From positions 1 through 52,767 of the forward strand of contig CAYWVF010000018.1 of NCBI GenBank assembly GCA_964461815.1: 52,767 nucleotides of DNA. Direction: 5' to 3'. Under the pieces are notes generated by a model. The model made no database searches. It had not been told where the DNA came from and saw only the letters and a list, made by a program, of their open reading frames with translations. Below, in pieces: positions 31,670-37,591 of the stretch (positions within the stretch are counted from its first letter, which is position 1; every line of letters begins with the position of its first letter). Source of the DNA: JAAZBA01 sp964461815. Its GTDB lineage: Bacteria > Bacillota > Clostridia > Oscillospirales > QAMX01. Position numbers and translations under genes: made by a program.

Positions 31670-32024
31670 TGGGCTGTACTCGGTCAATTTTCCGGATATA
31701 GAGTGCTGCTATACAAGCGGCGAAGATCTTGCAGATGCGATAGACATGGCTGAGGACGTTTTAAATTTATGCCTCTGTCAGCTGGAGAACGGCAAAAAAG
31801 ACATTCCCGCTCCGTCCGATCCAAGGAATATAAAAGTCGAGCAAAACGAGATCGTGACATACATCTCCTGCGATACGATAAAATACCGCAGGGAGCACGA
31901 AAACCGCTCCGTCAAAAAGACGCTCACCATACCGGCATGGATGAATGCAGCTGCCGAGGCTGAAAACATCAACTTCTCTGCTCTCCTGCAGGAGGCTATC
32001 ATGGAAAAGCTTCAGCTTAAGTGA
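31626..32024 (+). CDS. hicB: HicB-family antitoxin
   Basis: 132 residues. The N-terminus YPAVFTAEDNGLYSVNFPDI and EDLADAIDMAEDVLNLCL is the HicB domain. The C-terminus TLTIPAWMNAAAEAENINFS then LLQEAIMEKLQL is a ribbon-helix-helix. It pairs with the upstream HicA. The pair reads against the phage operons, as a moron or addiction module would. It is diverged from the orphan HicB at 23726. Confidence 0.9.
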   Translation: MAKYVYPAVFTAEDNGLYSVNFPDIECCYTSGEDLADAIDMAEDVLNLCLCQLENGKKDIPAPSDPRNIKVEQNEIVTYISCDTIKYRREHENRSVKKTLTIPAWMNAAAEAENINFSALLQEAIMEKLQLK

Positions 32025-32448
32025 TCTTCACAAGCCTTGCCACTGCGTCAAGTGCACGTGCATGCAGCCTGTAGACGTGCCGCACATCAGCATAGTGCAT
32101 TCGCTCTGCGATCTCATCCCAACGCAGATACTCCAGATATCGAAGCTCAAGCAGCAGCCTTAATTTCGGCTCGCCTACACGCCCTATGAGCTTCGATATC
32201 TTTTTCTTTGCCTCGATCAGCTCGTCTATTATTTTGTCCAGTCTCTCCTCCTCCTCGATTATCCGTATCACTGCATTCTCTATCTTGCTTCTCTTCGGAG
32301 TACCTCCCGACCTCACCGCCTCAGTCCTGCTCGTTGCACTCTCTGCCAGGCCTCGCAGCTCCGCTATCTGCCAGCTCTTTGTCTCTATCTCACGATCCAG
32401 CCAATACGCCTGTGACAAATACTCCTTTATCGTCTCATTCATCGACAC
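32017..32448 (-). CDS. RinA/ArpU-like phage transcription activator
   Basis: 143 residues. The helical N-terminal half (YWLDREIETKSWQIAELRGL) and the C-terminal sigma-70-region-4-like HTH (YLRWDEIAERMHYADVRHVY) fit the DUF1492/RinA/ArpU late-gene activators. Its position just upstream of terS in transcription order is standard. It overlaps the hicB stop region by eight bases on the opposite strand. Confidence 0.8.
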   Translation of the reverse strand: MSMNETIKEYLSQAYWLDREIETKSWQIAELRGLAESATSRTEAVRSGGTPKRSKIENAVIRIIEEEERLDKIIDELIEAKKKISKLIGRVGEPKLRLLLELRYLEYLRWDEIAERMHYADVRHVYRLHARALDAVARLVKIT

Positions 32449-32488
32449 TTACCCCCTCTCGACCATAGTCGTCCGGGCTCATACAAAT

Positions 32489-33265
32489 TTACGTATGAGC
32501 CTCTTTTCTTCTCTTCTTCTCACCTTGCACATATCGTATGTACTGACAGCTGCCAAATTCACCGTTTCCGCCGTTATATTCGCTCTTGTACAGCAGCGTC
32601 GAGCCGGACGGCGCTCTCAGCTCACGTCTCACAGGCTCTACCGTCTCACGGATCCTCGGCTTTTTTAGATTCCTTGACGCCGTATGCTTCTTTGCATCCT
32701 TCTCCTTCGGTGCTTGTGCTGCCAGATATTCAGCTACAGCCGTGTAGTCATCCTGATCTCGGAGCGGAGCATTGTCACAAAAGCCGTATTTCCACAGTCT
32801 TTTCACCGTTTCGTATGCGGCACTCTGTATTAGTAGATGATGATGCACTCTTACAGCCTCTCCGCCGTCCGGGTCTGTCTCGCTTGTCATACATATATAC
32901 AAAAACGGTATATTTCCCTTAGCAAGCACATCCCTTACACGTCTCAGAAATCTCTCGGCATTCGTCTTCGCAAGACTGTAAACAGTCTGCTCTGTTCGCT
33001 CGGAGCGTTTTATAAGCTCATTGTATTGCTCGGTCGAGTATTCAAGCGTCACAAGCTTGTCCCCATGTCCGAAATTGCAATTGATAGATCTCGCCAGACG
33101 CTTTATATAATCTCTGTCATTCGCATCCTGCTTGCGCTGTATCGTCCCGGCACTTCTGCCGCTCCTCGGCTTGATGTTTCCTCCCACCTTGAACCTGGAC
33201 TTCTCTATAAGCTTCTTCCCGTTAGGCTTCTCACACACGTACATCCTCGTCATCCACATTTTCAC
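32489..33265 (-). CDS. HUH-type rolling-circle replication initiator-like protein
   Basis: 258 residues. The metal-binding motif RVHHHLLIQS (H-x-H) at about residue 141 and the candidate catalytic Tyr in DDYTAVAEYLAAQ about 35 residues later fit HUH endonucleases of the rolling-circle Rep (inovirus gpII/Rep) type. AKTNAERFLRRVRDVLAKGN precedes. Such a Rep is unusual as the only visible replication gene in a tailed phage of this type. The basic N-terminus (GGNIKPRSGRSAGTIQRKQD) may bind DNA. Confidence 0.75.
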   Translation of the reverse strand: MKMWMTRMYVCEKPNGKKLIEKSRFKVGGNIKPRSGRSAGTIQRKQDANDRDYIKRLARSINCNFGHGDKLVTLEYSTEQYNELIKRSERTEQTVYSLAKTNAERFLRRVRDVLAKGNIPFLYICMTSETDPDGGEAVRVHHHLLIQSAAYETVKRLWKYGFCDNAPLRDQDDYTAVAEYLAAQAPKEKDAKKHTASRNLKKPRIRETVEPVRRELRAPSGSTLLYKSEYNGGNGEFGSCQYIRYVQGEKKRRKEAHT

Positions 33266-33312
33266 TCCCTCCGTTATCTCACTTCGTTCTAAACTTAGGC
33301 TTTTAACTCGCC

Positions 33313-33395
33313 CATAAGAACGCGCGCGCGTTCTTATTTTTTTCAGTCTCCAAAGACTGCTCTACCCTGCGCATAATTTTTTATGCACAGGGTAC
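33313..33395. terminator. Two strong hairpins between early genes
   Basis: AAGAACGCGCGCGCGTTCTT (33317-33336) is a perfect palindrome followed by ATTTTTTT. ACCCTGCGCATAA/TTATGCACAGGGT (33364-33392) is a second stem. They fill the 33266-33403 gap and could end or attenuate early leftward transcription or mark an origin for the Rep protein encoded next door. Confidence 0.6.
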
Positions 33396-33403
33396 AAAAG
33401 TCT

Positions 33404-33607
33404 TTATCTTCTTAGCCAATCTATACGATCCTCTCTCGGCGCTTTCAGCGTTTTCGCATTTACATGTACGACCGCCGTATCTCCGGCGTCGCAGTCCCAC
33501 ATTTTACTCGCCTTCTCCATCGCCTCACGCGCACTGTATGCACGCTCTATCCGCTCGTAGCCGTACCACGGTCCATCGGACACGCATCTCACCTTATACT
33601 CGTTCAT
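33404..33607 (-). CDS. Small hypothetical phage protein
   Basis: 67 residues from ATG 33607, which overlaps the upstream stop (ATGA). YKVRCVSDGPWYGYERIERA and then SAREAMEKASKMWD look like a compact alpha/beta protein. No family was recognised. Part of the leftward early operon. Confidence 0.65.
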   Translation of the reverse strand: MNEYKVRCVSDGPWYGYERIERAYSAREAMEKASKMWDCDAGDTAVVHVNAKTLKAPREDRIDWLRR

Positions 33608-33990
33608 TTCTTTCTCACTTTCCTGCACTCGTCGCATAGCTTTCGTGTGATGAGACCTCCGTTGATATTTCTCGGTCTTTTAAATTCCTTGCCGCATTTG
33701 GCACAGTTTATATACTCACGTCCCTTTTGCTTTTCAAAGCCCTTGTGACTGCTCGCCTTCGCTCCGTCACGACACACGGGACACAGCTGAGCTCGGCTGT
33801 TCGTGATGATCTCGAAGTCGGCACCGCAGCGGCAGCATACCTTTGTCCTGCCCGTAGCCTTCATAACACGCTTCACCTCCGGAGGCGGAAGTGTGCCGTG
33901 CTCTACCGCTGAAACATATGCACCGTAGTGCAGCCCGTGACGCTTCGCCTCTACTGCGTATATATCAAGCTCGCTCAATTGTCTTTTCAT
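33604..33990 (-). CDS. Zinc-ribbon phage protein
   Basis: 128 residues with two C-x-x-C pairs plus more (TKVCCRCGADFEI, LCPVCRDGA; INCAKCGKEF, LCDECRKVR), giving two zinc ribbons. The N-terminal half (KRHGLHYGAYVSAVEHG) is helical. Likely a nucleic-acid-binding early protein. Overlaps both neighbours by four bases. Confidence 0.7.
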   Translation of the reverse strand: MKRQLSELDIYAVEAKRHGLHYGAYVSAVEHGTLPPPEVKRVMKATGRTKVCCRCGADFEIITNSRAQLCPVCRDGAKASSHKGFEKQKGREYINCAKCGKEFKRPRNINGGLITRKLCDECRKVRKK

Positions 33991-34490
33991 ATGCCACCTC
34001 CCGGCTGCGCTTGTTCATGCCTGTACAGCCATGCAGCTATTGCCTCGTAGCACTCGCCCGGACATCCGCCCAGCCTACGAATAGCAGGACAGATTTCGCA
34101 GAGTGGAGCATCTGCAATAGCTCTCGCCATCTGCTTTACCGTCATACCTCTCAGCCTGTCCGCGTTCGTCATTTTGCTTTTGCTCGATGTTGTAAGTGCA
34201 TCGGCAGCCTCGAGCCTGCGTATTATCTCGTCATCGTCAAGCTCCTTTATGCCCTCGAAAAACCGTTCGAGCTCTATCACCCCGAATCTGATCAGCTGTC
34301 GGAACTGCTCCAACGCTTCAGCGTAGCTCGTACATGCGTAACGAGTGTGCCATACGTCCTCGCAGTCATCAGCGTTTACGAGCTGGACAGCTCCGTCTGA
34401 TGTGATCTTAATTCCCTTTATTCCGTCCTTCTCGCAGTGTATAAACGGAGGCTCGTCCGATATCCACCAGAGATCACCAAAGCTTTTCAT
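33987..34490 (-). CDS. Hypothetical phage early protein
   Basis: 167 residues. The N-terminus is beta-rich (WWISDEPPFIHCEKDGIKGI); the C-terminus carries several Cys (APLCEICPAIRRLGGCPGEC). No known domain is seen. It overlaps the 50-residue zinc-ribbon gene upstream by 17 bases, arguing for coupled translation. Confidence 0.65.
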   Translation of the reverse strand: MKSFGDLWWISDEPPFIHCEKDGIKGIKITSDGAVQLVNADDCEDVWHTRYACTSYAEALEQFRQLIRFGVIELERFFEGIKELDDDEIIRRLEAADALTTSSKSKMTNADRLRGMTVKQMARAIADAPLCEICPAIRRLGGCPGECYEAIAAWLYRHEQAQPGGGI

Positions 34491-34626
34491 ATTTCAAGCC
34501 TCTCTTTCCGTTTCTGTCGATTCGCTGTGCAGTTCTGCAATGTGGGCAAAGATAGCCCGCTTTCGGTATTTTCGCAAGTGCGGATATATTCCAGCTCCGC
34601 AGGCATTTCACACACTTAGCATACAT
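34474..34626 (-). CDS. 50-residue zinc-ribbon protein
   Basis: From ATG 34626 (GAGAGGGATGT upstream): begins MYAKCVKCLRSW and contains YLCPHCRTAQ, so one C-x-x-C pair at each side of a short loop, a rubredoxin-like zinc ribbon. The basic tail (RIDRNGKRGLKYEK) may contact nucleic acid. It is too short for ordinary gene finding but is in phase with its operon. Confidence 0.65.
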   Translation of the reverse strand: MYAKCVKCLRSWNISALAKIPKAGYLCPHCRTAQRIDRNGKRGLKYEKLW

Positions 34627-34801
34627 CCCTCTCACGCTCCTCTGTCCCGCTCTGCCCGTGCAGCTCTACAGTCTCGTATTCCGCACCGCCTCTTATAGCT
34701 TCAAACAGCCTATCGCACAGCCTGTCTGCGCTTCGGCTTTCTATTAATGCTCCGCCAACGCAGAGCATTAATGTGAACACGCTCAGTATAAGCAGTATCA
34801 T
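34616..34801 (-). CDS. Small membrane-anchored phage protein
   Basis: 61 residues from ATG 34801 (GGGAGATGTACAT upstream). One N-terminal membrane helix (ILLILSVFTLMLCVGGALI) is followed by a short soluble tail. Could be a superinfection or early host-interaction protein. No family was recognised. Confidence 0.6.
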   Translation of the reverse strand: MILLILSVFTLMLCVGGALIESRSADRLCDRLFEAIRGGAEYETVELHGQSGTEERERDVC

Positions 34802-34814
34802 ATGTACATCTCCC

Positions 34815-35018
34815 TTAATCATCAATGTATCTTATCTTCACGCCTTGAGCCTCAAGCCCCTTGAGGAATTTTTCGTATACGTCCGGGTTTGCCGAGAAAT
34901 ATCGGCTGGCGACCTCGCTCCACCTTTCGCGATATCGCTGCCTTGCATCCTCCGGGAGCTCCGTTACCTCTTTACCGTCGTAGAATATTTTGAACGTAAG
35001 CTTGCTGTTTCTTGCCAT
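34815..35018 (-). CDS. Small hypothetical phage protein
   Basis: 67 residues, charged (LTFKIFYDGKEVTELPEDAR and RYRERWSEVASRYFS), behind AGGAGAAGGTGTT. This short beta-then-helix pattern is common among early genes of Clostridial phages. Function unknown. Confidence 0.65.
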   Translation of the reverse strand: MARNSKLTFKIFYDGKEVTELPEDARQRYRERWSEVASRYFSANPDVYEKFLKGLEAQGVKIRYIDD

Positions 35019-35067
35019 AACACCTTCTCCTTTCTTATTCTACATTTTATGCTGTTTACCGTTTGTC

Positions 35068-35388
35068 CTAGTCTACAAATGTTCTTTTGCGCTCGTCCCA
35101 GATACCGAAGTACTGCTCGTCTATGTAGATCGCCTTGTTCGCTCCGCATGGAACTATCTCCAGCTGAGGAGCATCACGCTCAAGCTCAATTCCCAGCGAA
35201 GACAGTGCGTCGAGGATCTCACTGCGTGTGTCACGCTGCGCTCTGCGTTTCCTCTCCGCACCCTCCAGCAGCTTAAACATGTTGTCGAGCTGCTGACGTG
35301 CCGTCTCCGCATGACGTCCGTTGTACTCCTCCCTGCGCCGCTTCACTCCGTCCTGCGTGATCTCTTCAACGGTTACTCTGATCTTCAT
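35068..35388 (-). CDS. Hypothetical early protein, partly duplicated nearby
   Basis: 106 residues (VTVEEITQDGVKRRREEYNG; ARQQLDNMFKLLEGAERKRR). Its first 56 bases (35340-35395, covering the start and RBS) are repeated exactly at 36066-36121. It overlaps the upstream HTH gene by four bases. Function unknown. Confidence 0.65.
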   Translation of the reverse strand: MKIRVTVEEITQDGVKRRREEYNGRHAETARQQLDNMFKLLEGAERKRRAQRDTRSEILDALSSLGIELERDAPQLEIVPCGANKAIYIDEQYFGIWDERKRTFVD

Positions 35389-35573
35389 TTTGCTTCCTCC
35401 AACAATTCAATTATCGTGCAGCCTAATATTTTCGATAACTTCACCAGTGTGCTCGCTCTTGGTGTCCTGCATCCTGTCTCCCACTGGCACACCGTATTTG
35501 CATTTACTCCGAGCATTTCCGCAAGCTCATATTGTTTCAGCCTTTTTGCCATGCGATATTGTCTTATCTTCAT
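35385..35573 (-). CDS. Cro-like XRE repressor
   Basis: 62 residues, a bare helix-turn-helix: RMAKRLKQYELAEMLGVNAN then TVCQWETGCRTPRASTL. First gene of the leftward early operon and divergent from the repressor at 35720, the classical Cro position. Four related operators lie between. Confidence 0.85.
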   Translation of the reverse strand: MKIRQYRMAKRLKQYELAEMLGVNANTVCQWETGCRTPRASTLVKLSKILGCTIIELLEEAK

Positions 35574-35589
35574 TTGTTTTGTCTCCTAT

Positions 35590-35701
35590 TCTCAATTTGT
35601 GATTCTATTATAATTCTCATTCTGTGATTTGTCAAGTGTTTTTCTTGTATTTTTCACTTTTTGAGAATATTATTGATATATCACAGATTGTGAAGTATAA
35701 T
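35590..35701. promoter_or_regulatory. Genetic switch: divergent promoters with four operators
   Basis: Leftward promoter TTGACA (35630-35635), 17 bases, TATAAT (35607-35612). Rightward promoter TTGATA (35673-35678), 17 bases, TATAAT (35696-35701). Four 13-base operators fit T-C-n-C-A-n-n-n-T-G-n-G-A: TCTCAATTTGTGA (35590), TCTCATTCTGTGA (35615), TCACTTTTTGAGA (35654) and TCACAGATTGTGA (35681). Sites at 35615 and 35681 lie inside the two promoters. Confidence 0.88.
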
Positions 35702-35719
35702 AACAACGAGGTAATAATT

Positions 35720-36028
35720 ATGAGATTACGTGAATTAAGAGAACAAAAAGGATTAAATCAAAAAGAATTTGCTGCTCTGATCGGTGTTCCTGCCAACACA
35801 TACAATCAATGGGAAAAAGAAAAACGTTCTCCGGACTACGAGATGCTTTCTCAAATCGCGAACTTCTACGATGTTTCCGTTGATTATCTTCTCGGGCGCA
35901 CCGATAACCCGGAGCAAATGAGAATACCAGCCGAGGACGAACCATCAAAGCTTACGAAGCTTCAAGAAGCTTATGAGCAAGCCGATGAAAGCATCAAGCT
36001 TGCCGTAGACAAGCTGCTTGATTTATGA
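35720..36028 (+). CDS. XRE-family phage repressor (CI-like, no protease domain)
   Basis: 102 residues from ATG 35720 (GAGGTAATAATT upstream; a longer frame crosses the promoter). HTH LNQKEFAALIGVPANTYNQW followed by the SPDYEMLSQIANFYDVSVDY helix pair and YLLGRTDNP linker, as in Gram-positive phage repressors. It ends at a strong terminator. It likely binds the four operators to hold lysogeny. Confidence 0.85.
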   Translation: MRLRELREQKGLNQKEFAALIGVPANTYNQWEKEKRSPDYEMLSQIANFYDVSVDYLLGRTDNPEQMRIPAEDEPSKLTKLQEAYEQADESIKLAVDKLLDL

Positions 36029-36035
36029 TCCACCT

Positions 36036-36065
36036 GCACGAAGCCGCTGCTTCGTGCTTTTTTTT
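36036..36065 (+). terminator. Terminator of the repressor gene
   Basis: GCACGAAGC (36036-36044) pairs with GCTTCGTGC (36049-36057) around CGCT, followed by eight T. Confidence 0.95.
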
Positions 36066-36121
36066 GCTTCACTCCGTCCTGCGTGATCTCTTCAACGGTT
36101 ACTCTGATCTTCATTTTGCTT
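36066..36121. repeat. 56-base exact direct repeat of an early gene start
   Basis: Identical to 35340-35395. The copies flank the switch region (Cro-like gene, operators, repressor, terminator), a module of about 670 bases. It looks like the scar of a duplication or module insertion by homologous recombination. Confidence 0.9.
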
Positions 36122-36130
36122 ACATCTCCT

Positions 36131-36436
36131 TGTACAGCATTATTCTAGCACAGCTTTTTTTACTTTAAGTACAATTAATAGGTAAAAAAATAATATCATT
36201 CACCGAACGCCCATAAAGCTTCGCCATGCGAAGTGCTACATCAACAGTAGGTATTACACGCCCTTTTTCATAGCCAATCAAGGTGTTTTTGCTTATTTTT
36301 AATGCTTTTGCTGCCTCAGCTAGCGTCATATCAACGTTAACCCTCGCTGCTCTCATAGTTATCGTCATTTTATATCACCTCTTTTTTTGTACTTTAAGTA
36401 CAGCATTATTCTAGCACAGCTTTTTAAAATTGTCAA
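36131..36436. promoter_or_regulatory. Repeated promoter/operator sequences around the 36165 HTH gene
   Basis: A 28-base sequence starting GTACAGCATTATTCTAGCAC occurs at 36132-36159 and 36398-36425. The palindrome GTACTTTAAGTAC (36389-36401) and its near copy TACTTTAAGTACA (36161-36173) are also doubled. On the minus strand, TTGACA (36431-36436), 17 bases, TAGAAT (36408-36413) drives the HTH gene, with the palindrome just downstream of the -10, the likely operator. Confidence 0.8.
36165..36368 (-). CDS. Small XRE-family regulator
   Basis: 67 residues: MTLAEAAKALKISKNTLIGY is the HTH, followed by IPTVDVALRMAKLYGRSVND. Its gene is bracketed by the duplicated operator sequences, so it probably represses itself and maybe the facing LexA-like gene. 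Possibly a second immunity repressor or an antirepressor switch. Confidence 0.8.
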   Translation of the reverse strand: MTITMRAARVNVDMTLAEAAKALKISKNTLIGYEKGRVIPTVDVALRMAKLYGRSVNDIIFLPINCT

Positions 36437-36467
36437 TACTAAAAGTACAAATATTTTTACTTTTTTC

Positions 36468-36497
36468 TTGACATCTTGCACCACATATGCGTATAAT
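36468..36497 (+). promoter_or_regulatory. Promoter of the LexA/CI-like gene
   Basis: TTGACA (36468-36473), 18 bases, TATAAT (36492-36497), then AGGAGG 14 bases before the TTG start. Confidence 0.85.
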
Positions 36498-36529
36498 ATT
36501 AATATACATGTACACAGGAGGCTACGCAG

Positions 36530-37201
36530 TTGGATAATAAGAAAATTTTATCAGCCAATCTACGAAAATACATGGAGCTAAACGGTAAAAGCCGCGAAGA
36601 CATCAGCAAGGCATTAGGATATAGCTATTTTACAGTAACCTCATGGGTAAACGGAACAAAATATCCGAGAATGGATAAAATAACAGCGCTCGCCAATTAC
36701 TTCGGTGTCAAGATTTCTGATTTAATAGAGGAAAATGAGCCTTATTCACACGAGCTGACCGACGATGAGATCGCAGCGAAATTTCATGTTGTGCCTTATG
36801 ATATGTCACGCCTTAAGCCCGTTCCTGTCGTTGCCGGCATCCGTGCCGGGTTCGGCGGTATTGCATATGTGTTCGACGAGGATGATATCACCTACGAATA
36901 CGCAGATGTCAAGAACCCCGACGATTACGTTTTTTTCAAGGTCTCCGGCGACAGCATGGAGCCCAGGATCTCCGCAGGTGACTATGCACTGATACACAAG
37001 CAGGAATACGCCAACGAAGGCGATATCATAGCTGCCGTGTACAACGGCGAGGAGGGCGCACTAAAGCAATATTTCACCAAAAATGGCATTGTAGTTCTTC
37101 ACTCCTTTAACTCCACATACCTCGACATTGTGATTTCCGGTGCAGCCCTTGAGCAGTTCCGGATCATCGGCAAGCTTATAGAGATCAAGCGCAAGTTTTG
37201 A
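36530..37201 (+). CDS. LexA/CI-like repressor with S24 autoprotease domain
   Basis: 223 residues from TTG 36530 (AGGAGG upstream). N-terminal XRE HTH (REDISKALGYSYFTVTSWVN). The peptidase S24 part has the cleavage site AG in VVAGIRAGFG, catalytic Ser in KVSGDSMEPRIS and Lys in EEGALKQYFT. DNA damage through RecA should trigger self-cleavage and induction. This makes the phage inducible; the gene lies between the switch region and integrase. Confidence 0.92.
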   Translation: MDNKKILSANLRKYMELNGKSREDISKALGYSYFTVTSWVNGTKYPRMDKITALANYFGVKISDLIEENEPYSHELTDDEIAAKFHVVPYDMSRLKPVPVVAGIRAGFGGIAYVFDEDDITYEYADVKNPDDYVFFKVSGDSMEPRISAGDYALIHKQEYANEGDIIAAVYNGEEGALKQYFTKNGIVVLHSFNSTYLDIVISGAALEQFRIIGKLIEIKRKF

Positions 37202-37265
37202 TCGGTGTTATCTCTCCGCAGCCTCACGATCTGAAATATTTTTCATTTATCCAAACCATTTCTTA

Positions 37266-37294
37266 TTGACAAACAGCTCAAAATTGAATATACT
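37266..37294 (+). promoter_or_regulatory. Promoter of the integrase leader
   Basis: TTGACA (37266-37271), 17 bases, TATACT (37289-37294), in the 37202-37475 gap. Confidence 0.8.
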
Positions 37295-37299
37295 ATAAT

Positions 37300-37456
37300 T
37301 GCAGTTAAAACTGTTTATCTGTGGTGTATCTCAGCCGCAAATGAGAAAGTTATAAAGCGTGCTTCTCTTGGCACTAATCAAGAAAGTTAAAAGTGAGTGT
37401 TTCGCTGCTCCGAATGCGAACCTAACAGTAAGGACGGTTTTTACCGTCCTTTTTAT
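37300..37456 (+). ncRNA. Putative structured leader RNA ending in a terminator
   Basis: Between the promoter at 37266-37294 and the integrase operon there is no gene, but about 150 bases end in a clean terminator: AAGGACGG (37430-37437) pairs with CCGTCCTT (37444-37451), then TTTTA. A hairpin TTCGC...GCGAA (37401-37420) and CTTG...CAAG (37370-37382) lie inside. This could be a stand-alone small RNA or an attenuating leader controlling integrase. It matches no riboswitch consensus I know. Confidence 0.55.
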
Positions 37457-37475
37457 TTTACATAGGAGATTCGAA

Positions 37476-37574
37476 ATGGGATTAAAATTTTATGAGAACA
37501 CTGATGATTCACTAAGTAAACGATGCAATGATTTTGTGTATCTTGAAGAACTTTGTAAAAAATACGCACCTTAA
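37476..37574 (+). CDS. 32-residue protein preceding integrase
   Basis: From ATG 37476 (AGGAG eight bases upstream): MGLKFYENTDDSLSKRCNDF then VYLEELCKKYAP. It ends 17 bases before the integrase start, in the same transcript. Size and place would suit an integrase partner, such as a recombination directionality factor, though most are larger. No family was recognised. Confidence 0.55.
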   Translation: MGLKFYENTDDSLSKRCNDFVYLEELCKKYAP

Positions 37575-37591
37575 ACAAAAGGAGTGAATAT

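Noticed and set aside
32489..33265. Conjugative relaxase
   Set aside because: The size, single H-x-H and phage early operon position fit a Rep-type protein better; no transfer genes nearby.
37300..37456. Known riboswitch (c-di-GMP, THF, ZTP, fluoride, SAM)
   Set aside because: None of their conserved core sequences is present.
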